NCBI GenBank assembly: GCA_004292695.1
Contig: RDXV01000043.1
Location: 1 to 32,634 of the forward strand
From: Nostocales cyanobacterium
Lineage (GTDB): Bacteria; Cyanobacteriota; Cyanobacteriia; Cyanobacteriales; Nostocaceae
Direction of reading: 5' to 3'
Length of the DNA stretch: 32,634 bases
Shown here one piece after another: positions 7,928 through 14,174 of this stretch. The notes beneath the pieces were generated by a model. That model saw nothing but the letters and a program-made list of their open reading frames with translations. It searched no databases and was not told the DNA's origin. The translations under genes and the position numbers were made by a program. Each line of letters begins with the position of its first letter. The first letter of the stretch is position 1.

Positions 7928-8075
7928 GATGATGATATGTAAAAAGAATTAAATCAAACCCATAATCATATTGAACTCTTTCTACGGAATAACCACATAA
8001 GAAAACATATCGTTCAACATGATTTACGCTCAAATCTGCTATTATATGTTCTCTAGGTCGTTTCTTTTTTGCCAT
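7920..8075 (-). pseudogene. N-terminal fragment of a DUF4365-like nuclease
   Basis: 51 residues beginning MAKKKRPREHIIADLSVN and containing ERYVFLCGYSVERVQYDYGFDL, then ending in HHHG. The DYGFDL motif followed by a hydrophobic strand resembles the first half of DUF4365-type PD-(D/E)XK proteins, in which a Lys-containing strand and a longer body follow. That remainder is missing, and the frame ends in the HicA-like gene's start region (8-base overlap, ATGGTTAG). It is most likely a truncated remnant. A short functional peptide coupled to the HicA-like ORF cannot be excluded. Confidence 0.45.
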
Positions 8076-8173
8076 TAGTTAAATTTGACTAAACTTTCGT
8101 GGATTGATTATACCAAAAAATGTTTTTCATAGTTTGAAATCATAACTATTAATACTACTTTTTAGTATTTGGT

Positions 8174-8221
8174 AAACAACTTACTAAATCTATGGCAATT
8201 TTGCAAGAATTACTGTTGTAG
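8174..8221 (+). pseudogene. 3' remnant of a PIN toxin gene
   Basis: Reads K-Q-L-T-K-S-M-A-I-L-Q-E-L-L-L-stop, matching the last residues (KQQLTKSMEILQELLL-stop) of the intact PIN toxin at 13503-14072. At DNA level the match continues straight into the MITE-like element that follows both stops. No further upstream homology is seen. This is a leftover of a second PIN gene, deleted except for its tail. Confidence 0.75.
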
Positions 8222-8298
8222 GTTGGGTTAAATGAAATGCAACCCAACACATTTATTATTGGTTGATGTTGGGTTTCCTTACGTCAACCCAACCTACA
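8217..8298. repeat. 'gtaggttgggtt' MITE-like element, full copy
   Basis: Perfect 13-base terminal inverted arms: tgtaggttgggtt at 8217-8229 and aacccaacctaca at 8286-8298, with inner copies of the same motif (gcaacccaacac, gatgttgggttt) that allow nested hairpins. It lies between the PIN remnant and the end of the minus-strand PIN-like gene, so it could also act as a terminator for both directions. Confidence 0.85.
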
Positions 8299-8303
8299 GA
8301 TTA

Positions 8304-8864
8304 CTATTTTTTCTCACAATAATTTATTAGTAGGCGATCGCTCTCTGTTTTAGCCCCATTTCTTAACCATTCAATCGGTTTTTCTTCTTCTACTTTATCT
8401 GGATTTACCCAAACAATATCCTTGAGTTCATCTATTTTTACAGATGCTTCACTAAAAAATTTTCTCGCAGTATTATCATCCAATGATATAACAATTTTAT
8501 CTGTTGCTAGTGCTGCTTCTATTAAACATAAATCTTTCGTCATTTCTGCTATTCTTTTATTACCAACATGAGCAGCAATACTTTCTATCTCAGTCCATAA
8601 ACTATCATTTATTGATATTTCTAAATAGTTCCATTTTTTCTTCGCTACCATTTGTCGTCGCCAAGTTAGGGCAAATTTCGATTGATGTTTGTCCCATTCT
8701 GCTTTTATAGCTGGTGTCATCACAACTTGATGACAAATTTTTAAAACTGCTTGTAGAAAGTCACGACAGTGAACTGATTTTGGATAAGTAGCACCTTCAT
8801 CTCCAGCAGCACGCGCTACAGAAGCATCAATTACCAAACGTTTAGAATATTCTTTATCTACCAT
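8304..8864 (-). CDS. PIN-like nuclease partner of the ABC-type ATPase
   Basis: About 186 residues. PIN-like features: an N-terminal strand ending in Asp (RLVIDASVARAAGDE, Asp at about residue 13-15), a central acidic position (TPAIKAEWDKH), then TKDLCLIEAALATDKIVISLDDN, which matches the third and fourth acidic positions of PIN domains (D-x-x-x-I-x-A, then D). PIN proteins are Mg-dependent RNases or DNases. It is downstream of, and overlaps by about 11-17 bases, the ATPase at 8854-10236, so the two are translationally coupled and likely one complex. The ATG at 8864 is preferred; an in-frame GTG at 8870 is also possible. The substrate is unknown. Confidence 0.65.
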   Translation of the reverse strand: MVDKEYSKRLVIDASVARAAGDEGATYPKSVHCRDFLQAVLKICHQVVMTPAIKAEWDKHQSKFALTWRRQMVAKKKWNYLEISINDSLWTEIESIAAHVGNKRIAEMTKDLCLIEAALATDKIVISLDDNTARKFFSEASVKIDELKDIVWVNPDKVEEEKPIEWLRNGAKTESDRLLINYCEKK

Positions 8865-10236
8865 GTACACCCTGCATTAAACGAGCTTCCGCAGCACTTA
8901 AATAACGATTTTCTAGCTGTAGAGATACATCACCAAAATCTTCTGGCCAATCTCCAAAAGCACCAGTTTCATCTAAATCAGCACTATTGATTTTAGTTAT
9001 ACCATTGTCTTGGCGTGTAAACCAATGCAGTTTTACTAAATCTGTTGATAAATTACCTTCTGCAACTAAAGATTGAATTGCTAAAATTAGGCGATCGCTA
9101 TGAGTTTCTATAACTACTTTTACACCGCGTTTTGCTGCATTAGCTAATATTTCTGCCATAGCAACTTGAGCGCGGGGGTGCAGGTGAATTTCTGGTTGTT
9201 CAATATATACTAATTGTCCTGGTTTTGCGACTAATAAAGCAACTAAAACAGGTAATGTTTGGGAAACACCAAAACCAACATCGGCTATATTAACCATATC
9301 ATCTTTATAATCTGAGTTTTTTGGTAAACGACCAACTCTCAATTCAACTTGTGTATCATTAACTTGTTTAGCCTGAACTTTACAAGTTAATCCTAGAGTT
9401 TCCAGGGCGTTAGCTAATTCATTCAGACGCTTATCTTTAGGTTTTTGCCAATGATTGATAATACTAGCAACATAATTTTCAAATGTACCAGGAAATGCAC
9501 TACCTATAGCTGTTGTTTTATAGTTACGCTCTGGGTTTCCTCTGAGTCCTGGTAAATGTATCATTTCTCTGATATATCTACCGAAGATTTCAGTGTTACT
9601 AGGATATATAGGACTTAAAAATGTATTACCGATAGTCAATTTTTGATTGTTTATTAAATCAAATAATGCAAATTCTAAAAAACACCTATTTCTATCAATT
9701 ATGAAAAATAATTTACCTTTAATTGGGTCTGTATTTTTAATGAAATCATACATTTCTTTATATTTATCTGGCAATATATTAATCACATCTCCTGGCAGTA
9801 TATCAGAGGACATTTCAATTACTTGGTCTTTTTCTTGAACTATTGTTTTCGTCAATTGAAGTCCTTGCCTGGGTAATTTTCTAAATACATTTTTTACATG
9901 ATCTCCATTTTCTATTTCAATCGAAATTGAGAATTGATCATTACGTTCTCTACCAGGTACATTAGAAATTAATTGTTCTGCTGAAGTAAATTTAACATTT
10001 GCTCCATCAAGTAACAAAGCACCTGGATCATAAGTTGCTTCTAGAGTTTGTTTCATCAACAATAAAGGTTGCATGATGCTAGATTTTCCTGAACTGTTAG
10101 CACCTGCAAGAATTGTTAATGGGCGTACTTCTATACTGCATTCATCATAAAGTGATTTATAACCACTGACAGAAATTTTTGTAATACCTTTGGCATTTTT
10201 ATTTTGATTGCTATTATTAGAATCAGATTGATTCAT
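8854..10236 (-). CDS. ABC-type (OLD/AAA_21-like, DUF3696-like) ATPase
   Basis: 460 residues, cytoplasmic. Walker A GANSSGKSS is at residues 45-53. An ABC-signature-like segment, DVGFGVSQTLP, precedes Walker B (LVYIEQPEIHLHP), followed by the H-switch (VVIETHSDRLI). The IEQPEIHLHP...ETHSDR combination is typical of SMC/Rad50/OLD-related ATPases that sense foreign nucleic acid or damage in defence systems. The C-terminal region (GAFGDWPEDFG) resembles DUF3696 proteins. GGGAGAG precedes the ATG, a good Shine-Dalgarno. It is coupled to a PIN-like nuclease. Together they resemble a two-gene ATPase-effector defence module; activity is inferred, not shown. Confidence 0.8.
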   Translation of the reverse strand: MNQSDSNNSNQNKNAKGITKISVSGYKSLYDECSIEVRPLTILAGANSSGKSSIMQPLLLMKQTLEATYDPGALLLDGANVKFTSAEQLISNVPGRERNDQFSISIEIENGDHVKNVFRKLPRQGLQLTKTIVQEKDQVIEMSSDILPGDVINILPDKYKEMYDFIKNTDPIKGKLFFIIDRNRCFLEFALFDLINNQKLTIGNTFLSPIYPSNTEIFGRYIREMIHLPGLRGNPERNYKTTAIGSAFPGTFENYVASIINHWQKPKDKRLNELANALETLGLTCKVQAKQVNDTQVELRVGRLPKNSDYKDDMVNIADVGFGVSQTLPVLVALLVAKPGQLVYIEQPEIHLHPRAQVAMAEILANAAKRGVKVVIETHSDRLILAIQSLVAEGNLSTDLVKLHWFTRQDNGITKINSADLDETGAFGDWPEDFGDVSLQLENRYLSAAEARLMQGVHGR

Positions 10237-10468
10237 AATTTGACTCTCCCTAATTTCAGGTTATACTATTATATATAATAACACTATGTGATTTCTAATA
10301 AGTTGCGTGTTATGAATACATATATAATATGTGCGTTTATGTAACCAAATTGATTTCTTTTTATAGATCACTACTGATAGATTTATGTAGTAGTTTCTCA
10401 TCAAGAGAGAAAAACACACCAACCTACAGACTATAATTGATAAATAACAAATATCCTTAATTAGCATT
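10237..10468. promoter_or_regulatory. Divergent AT-rich intergenic region with palindromes
   Basis: Separates the minus-strand ATPase operon from the plus-strand genes starting at 10469. It holds a 12-bp AT palindrome attatatataat (10268-10279), an imperfect acata/tatgt dyad near 10318-10332, and 6-bp arms actact/agtagt (10370-10375, 10389-10394). These are candidate operators or -10 regions. A short scrap matching the right arm of the MITE-like element (ccaacctacagacta) lies near 10420-10434. No gene is convincing here. Confidence 0.35.
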
Positions 10469-10831
10469 ATGACTACAGTTGCTATTGTACCTACATCAAA
10501 TGCCAGTGGCGAAAAATCCTATTGTGCTATTGCTGGAGATAAACAGTCTATTGGTAAAACAGCCGGTCAAGCTTTAGATGCGTTAACTCAACAATTAGGT
10601 GAAGTTGAATTTCGAGCATTATTAATTATTGATAATTTTCAACCTGATCAATTTTTTACTAGCGCACAACAACAGCGTTTATCTGAACTCATGACTATGT
10701 GGAGAAATGCAAGAGATCAAGGAAATTCATTTTCCAAATAATTACAAATTAAATTTGATAATTTTGTGAATCTTGAACTCAACGCTGCTACAGCTAGAAC
10801 TGCATCTTTAGTACAACAATTGAATCAATGA
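10469..10831 (+). pseudogene. Small conserved cyanobacterial ORF with in-frame stop
   Basis: The open frame gives 90 residues (MTTVAIVPTSNASGEKSYCAIAG..., GKTAGQALDALTQQLG) to TAA at 10739-10741. The same frame then continues without a shift to TGA at 10829-10831, encoding a sensible C-terminus (FDNFVNLELNAATARTASLV). A CAA to TAA change would explain it. From memory, cyanobacterial homologues run through this region, end in a similar Glu/Leu/Ala-rich helix, and often precede an HNH nuclease gene. None is found downstream here. It is thus probably a decayed half of a toxin-antitoxin or nuclease pair. A functional 90-residue product remains possible. Confidence 0.6.
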
Positions 10832-10854
10832 ATGCTGAGATTATTTCCGTAAAC

Positions 10855-10896
10855 TTGGCAATTATATAAACTAATTTGCGGTATAATAGGTATAAT
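10855..10896 (+). promoter_or_regulatory. Candidate promoter of the ATPase-Toprim pair
   Basis: Two TATAAT hexamers (10882-10887 and 10891-10896) lie 33-47 bases before the ATG at 10929. TTGGCA at 10855-10860 is a possible -35, but its 21-base spacing to the first TATAAT is long. Only the -10 elements are convincing. Confidence 0.35.
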
Positions 10897-10928
10897 TAAT
10901 TTATCAAGTTACAACAATAAATATATTT

Positions 10929-12110
10929 ATGCACATACAAAGAATCCAAGTACCTGATTTTCGGGCTTTGAAAAATGTAGATATTACTTTTGAGAAGGAA
11001 TTTACTCCGCGTATTTTTCCCCTTGGTAGTCTAAATGGAGGGGGTAAAAGTACGTTGTTACAGTTGATTTTTGTATTGTTGCATTGTTCTGTTAATCCTG
11101 ATCGGGTGGAGTTTATTCAAAATTTAATTGATGATTTTGAGGTTCATGATGAATCTGGTAAAAAGACTTTAGCTATTATTGACATTTGGGATGGTAGTAA
11201 AACCATACAACTTGATTTTTTTGTTTGTAATAAAACTTATCTTTTAAACTTATTACCAGAAGAGGAAAGATTACTTGCAATACTGGAAGGAACAGAAATA
11301 TTGGATCAATTAAATGTAATATTTAAGGAACATTTAAAAACAAATGATATAATAAAAATTTGTGATTTACACCGTATCAATAAAAATGAAAAAGGCTTAA
11401 TATTATGCCAATTAAATTGTGAAGAATTAATTGATCAACCATTTTTAAAGGAATTGTCAAATAAAATATTCCTAACTGCTCATATTTCACAAATATTCCT
11501 ATTTTTACAACCAGACAACAGAAAATCACTATTTAAAAAACAGGAAAATAATCAAACTAACTATTACCAACAAATTAAAACAGCTAATTCTAAACTACCA
11601 GGATTTTTTACTTATGACTTTCTAGCAATAGATATCCTCATTGAAGCATTCAAAAAAGCACGGGATGAAGATTTTAAACAAGCTGTAGAACAAGGGGGAA
11701 ATTATGGTAATAATTATGTAAAACTATTAGCTGAAATGAATAATGTTTTAACCAATAAGAAAATTAATGTACAATCAGATTTATCTGGAATCAATTTTAA
11801 AATTGATGGTGATGAAACAGAACTTTATCCAGAAGATTTAAGTCACGGAGAATTAAAAAGATTATGTATTTATATGTGGTTAAAGTATAATAATATAAAA
11901 GATGCAATTGTGCTGATGGATGAATTAGAAATATCATTTCATCCAGATTGGCAATATCAAATAGTTAGAGATTTAGAAGAATGGGGTGCGACTAATCAAT
12001 ATATTTTAGCTACCCATTCCTATGAAATTTGTCAAGCGGTTACACCTGCTCATGTTAAGGAATTAGAACCAAAACTAGAACCAAAATTACAATCAAAAAC
12101 AATTCAATAA
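10929..12110 (+). CDS. ABC-type ATPase of a two-gene ATPase-Toprim system
   Basis: 393 residues, cytoplasmic. Walker A GSLNGGGKST is at 33-42. The ABC signature LSHGELKRL is at 304-312, Walker B AIVLMDELE at 326-334 and the H-switch ATHSYEI around His363. The ~240 residues between Walker A and the signature are helical and poorly conserved-looking, with room for an arm or coiled coil. The ATPase is of the AAA_15/AAA_21/OLD group. It is followed 17 bases later by a Toprim-like gene, the arrangement seen in PARIS (AriA-AriB) and related defence systems. The C-terminus ends in a repetitive ELEPKLEPKL tail. Its role as a sensor that holds or triggers the nuclease is inferred from that analogy. 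Confidence 0.8.
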   Translation: MHIQRIQVPDFRALKNVDITFEKEFTPRIFPLGSLNGGGKSTLLQLIFVLLHCSVNPDRVEFIQNLIDDFEVHDESGKKTLAIIDIWDGSKTIQLDFFVCNKTYLLNLLPEEERLLAILEGTEILDQLNVIFKEHLKTNDIIKICDLHRINKNEKGLILCQLNCEELIDQPFLKELSNKIFLTAHISQIFLFLQPDNRKSLFKKQENNQTNYYQQIKTANSKLPGFFTYDFLAIDILIEAFKKARDEDFKQAVEQGGNYGNNYVKLLAEMNNVLTNKKINVQSDLSGINFKIDGDETELYPEDLSHGELKRLCIYMWLKYNNIKDAIVLMDELEISFHPDWQYQIVRDLEEWGATNQYILATHSYEICQAVTPAHVKELEPKLEPKLQSKTIQ

Positions 12111-12127
12111 TTAAATAAAAACAAAAT

Positions 12128-13081
12128 ATGAGTCTTAATGAAACTGAACTTAAAGAACATTGTTTAAATATTATTAAATCTGCGAGAATCAGAAATAGAA
12201 TAGTGATTCTCTGTGAAGGTGTGATTTCGGAAGTACAAGGGAGACGTTCACCGCAATTATACAAGCAAATGGAACAAATGCCAGATGCTAATTTTTATAG
12301 TGCTTGTGTACCTACATGGTGGAAAGAATACAGACCGCAATTTTTTAATTGTGGAGGTAGAAGTAGTGTCTTAAAGACATATTTTAAAATTCTAGAATTG
12401 CATAATGCTAACAGTAGTCAATCATTTTTAAATCCTGATCAACTTTTTGCTATTGTAGATTTAGATATTCAATCAGAAGAGATTAAAGAAGATTACAATT
12501 TTCAAAATACAGAAGATATTTTTTATCATCTTTATCATCAAGGAAATATCAATGAATCTAACACAGACTATCATCGTATTTGGGTGACTGGTTTAATTCA
12601 TAAAGAGGCATATTTTTTATCCCCTGGTATTCAGGAAGTTTTTGATAATCATTATGTTAGTTATCCTTTATATAAAGGGAATGCTGTGAATTTAGAAAAT
12701 ATTTACTTAGACATGGTTAATGATATGACTAATGATAAAGAATTACAAGATCATTGGTCAAGGGTAATTCAGAGAATTAGTTATCTTGCTAATTTGCATG
12801 GTGTGGAAATAGATAAATTTCAATATTGCTGGAATCAAGAGTATTGTAATTATCAAAGTTTATATGATAAGCATAAATTAATTAATGGGTTGTTAATGTT
12901 GCTGAAATCTAAGGAATATTGGAAACAGATTTTACCCGATAATAATTGGCCGCATTCGGAACATAAATTTAGAGAACAGTTATCTTTAAAAATTGGTCAA
13001 TTTTATTCAAAACAAGATGGAAATGTTGAAAATCATATTCCTTTTTTCTTTAAGACACTATATAAATTAATTGAAAAATAA
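12128..13081 (+). CDS. Toprim/DUF4435-like putative nuclease effector
   Basis: 317 residues, unrecognised as a named family. Toprim-like landmarks occur in order: a hydrophobic strand ending RIVILCEG (Glu30-Gly31), then LFAIVDLDIQ (Asp111, Asp113), then WVTGLIHKEAYFL (Glu160), which parallels the E...DxD...E arrangement of OLD/DUF4435 Toprim nucleases. Between the first two lies a Trp/Cys-containing segment (ACVPTWWKEY, FFNCGGRSS). The second half is helical without clear motifs. The gene starts 17 bases after the ATPase stop, with no strong Shine-Dalgarno, so coupled expression is likely. A cleavage effector role (tRNA, RNA or DNA) is a hypothesis. A 141-bp repeat begins at its stop codon. 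Confidence 0.6.
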   Translation: MSLNETELKEHCLNIIKSARIRNRIVILCEGVISEVQGRRSPQLYKQMEQMPDANFYSACVPTWWKEYRPQFFNCGGRSSVLKTYFKILELHNANSSQSFLNPDQLFAIVDLDIQSEEIKEDYNFQNTEDIFYHLYHQGNINESNTDYHRIWVTGLIHKEAYFLSPGIQEVFDNHYVSYPLYKGNAVNLENIYLDMVNDMTNDKELQDHWSRVIQRISYLANLHGVEIDKFQYCWNQEYCNYQSLYDKHKLINGLLMLLKSKEYWKQILPDNNWPHSEHKFREQLSLKIGQFYSKQDGNVENHIPFFFKTLYKLIEK

Positions 13082-13218
13082 AAATGAAAATTTTATAGTC
13101 GGCTGAAGCCGACTTTTGCTATTAGACTGGGAATTAATTCCCAGGATTTAAAAAATATGGTATCATTGAAAATATATGTATAAATATTATTGCCTCAACA
13201 CAAACCAGTTAGAATCAT
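13078..13218. repeat. 141-bp repeat, copy 2 (leader of HTH-PIN pair)
   Basis: Gap-free match (134/141) to 6635-6775 in the same orientation, 6443 bp away. The first hairpin has the same 8-bp arms (13097-13104 / 13107-13114), but its 2-base loop is ga instead of tc, i.e. the complement. The 18-bp palindrome is at 13127-13144 and identical. Similarity ends at atcat, 30 bases before the HTH gene's ATG. Confidence 0.9.
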
Positions 13219-13247
13219 CGTTAAAATTTGTAGATTAGGTTAATAAA

Positions 13248-13502
13248 ATGCAAACCAGAAAAGTGAATCTTACTACATCCGATCAATTAACCACACAAGA
13301 AGCAGCTAAAATTCTCAATGTTTCCCATCCGTATCTGATTCAATTATTAGAATCTGGTGAAATTCCTGATCATAAAACGGGAAATCATCGCCAAATATTC
13401 TATCAAGATTTAATAGATTATAAAAATACAATTGATGCTAAACGTCAAGAAACTTTAGCAGAATTAGCAAAACAAGCTCAAGAATTAAATATGGGATATT
13501 AA
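13248..13502 (+). CDS. HTH antitoxin (excisionase/MerR-type)
   Basis: 84 residues. TTQEAAKILNVSHPYLIQLLESGEI (about 15-40) followed by a basic NHRQI wing is the excisionase-type winged helix of HTH_17-like proteins, and the rest is a helix (DAKRQETLAELAKQAQEL). Small proteins of this type are antitoxins for PIN toxins. The PIN gene begins on the very next base after its TAA, so the two are one operon. It probably binds its own leader, where the 141-bp repeat and its palindromes lie. The pair was called from gene order plus domain type. Confidence 0.8.
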   Translation: MQTRKVNLTTSDQLTTQEAAKILNVSHPYLIQLLESGEIPDHKTGNHRQIFYQDLIDYKNTIDAKRQETLAELAKQAQELNMGY

Positions 13503-14072
13503 ATGCAAGCAATTGGTTTGATAGTTGTTTATGATGCTTGTGTTTTATATCCTGCACCTCTCAGAGATTTTTTGATGTGGTTAGCTTTAACTGATTTATT
13601 TCAGGCGAAATGGACTGAAAAAATTCATGAAGAATGGATGAATAATGTTTTAAAAAATCGCCCTGATCTGACTTATAAACAGTTAGAAAGAACGAAAAAT
13701 TTAATGAATCAAAATGTTCGAGATTGTTTAGTAACGGGATATGAACAATTAATTGAGGAATTAGAACTTCCAGATGCAGATGATCGTCATGTTTTAGCAG
13801 CAGCTATTAAAAGTTGTGCTGAGATAATTGTTACTTTTAATTTAAAAGATTTTCCATCTGAATATATTGAAAAATATGGTATTAAAGCACAACATCCAGA
13901 TGATTTTATTTGGAATTTAATTAAGTTTAATTCTGAGCTTGTTTGTCAAGCATTTAAAAATCAATTGAATACTTTAAAAAATCCCCCAATAACATCAGAT
14001 CAATTATTAGATATTTTAATTAAACAACAACTTACTAAATCTATGGAAATTTTACAAGAATTACTGTTGTAG
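13503..14072 (+). CDS. PIN-domain toxin (COG1569-like)
   Basis: 189 residues. PIN landmarks: VVYDACVLYPAPLRDFL (Asp11), HEEWMNNV (Glu44), LELPDADDRHVLAAAI (Asp91/93/94), and IIVTFNLKDFP (Asn113/Asp116). These form the expected acidic Mg site of an RNase. The C-terminal ~55 residues are an extra helical part (LLDILIKQQLTKSMEILQELL). It is translated directly after the HTH antitoxin (stop and start adjacent). A partial duplicate of its 3' end survives at 8174-8221, so the locus has been copied before. It probably cleaves RNA and is neutralised by the HTH protein. Confidence 0.85.
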   Translation: MQAIGLIVVYDACVLYPAPLRDFLMWLALTDLFQAKWTEKIHEEWMNNVLKNRPDLTYKQLERTKNLMNQNVRDCLVTGYEQLIEELELPDADDRHVLAAAIKSCAEIIVTFNLKDFPSEYIEKYGIKAQHPDDFIWNLIKFNSELVCQAFKNQLNTLKNPPITSDQLLDILIKQQLTKSMEILQELLL

Positions 14073-14149
14073 GTTGGGTTAAATGAAATACAAACCAACA
14101 CATTTACTATTAGTGGATGTTGGGTTTCCTTGCGTCAACCCAACCTACA
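14068..14149. repeat. 'gtaggttgggtt' MITE-like element, full copy
   Basis: Same 13-base perfect arms as the 8217 copy (14068-14080 and 14137-14149), overlapping the last bases of the PIN gene: its TAG stop is within the left arm. With the preceding ~40 bases of coding sequence it forms one ~120-bp block duplicated at 8174-8298. The hairpin may terminate PIN transcription and that of glcD, which ends 26 bases beyond. Confidence 0.85.
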
Positions 14150-14174
14150 GACTAATAACTAATTTATCATCAAA

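Noticed and set aside
8854-10236. The ATPase-PIN pair as PARIS
   Set aside because: The partner has PIN, not Toprim, motifs; only the 10929-13081 pair has a Toprim-like second gene.
10261-10467. Minus-strand 68-residue ORF between the two ATPase operons
   Set aside because: AT-rich translation (Tyr/Ile/Cys-rich) without a Shine-Dalgarno, lying across the divergent promoter region.
6635-13218. The segment between the 141-bp repeats as a composite transposon
   Set aside because: The repeats are direct, encode no transposase and have no visible target-site duplication; only homologous recombination between them is supported as a possibility.
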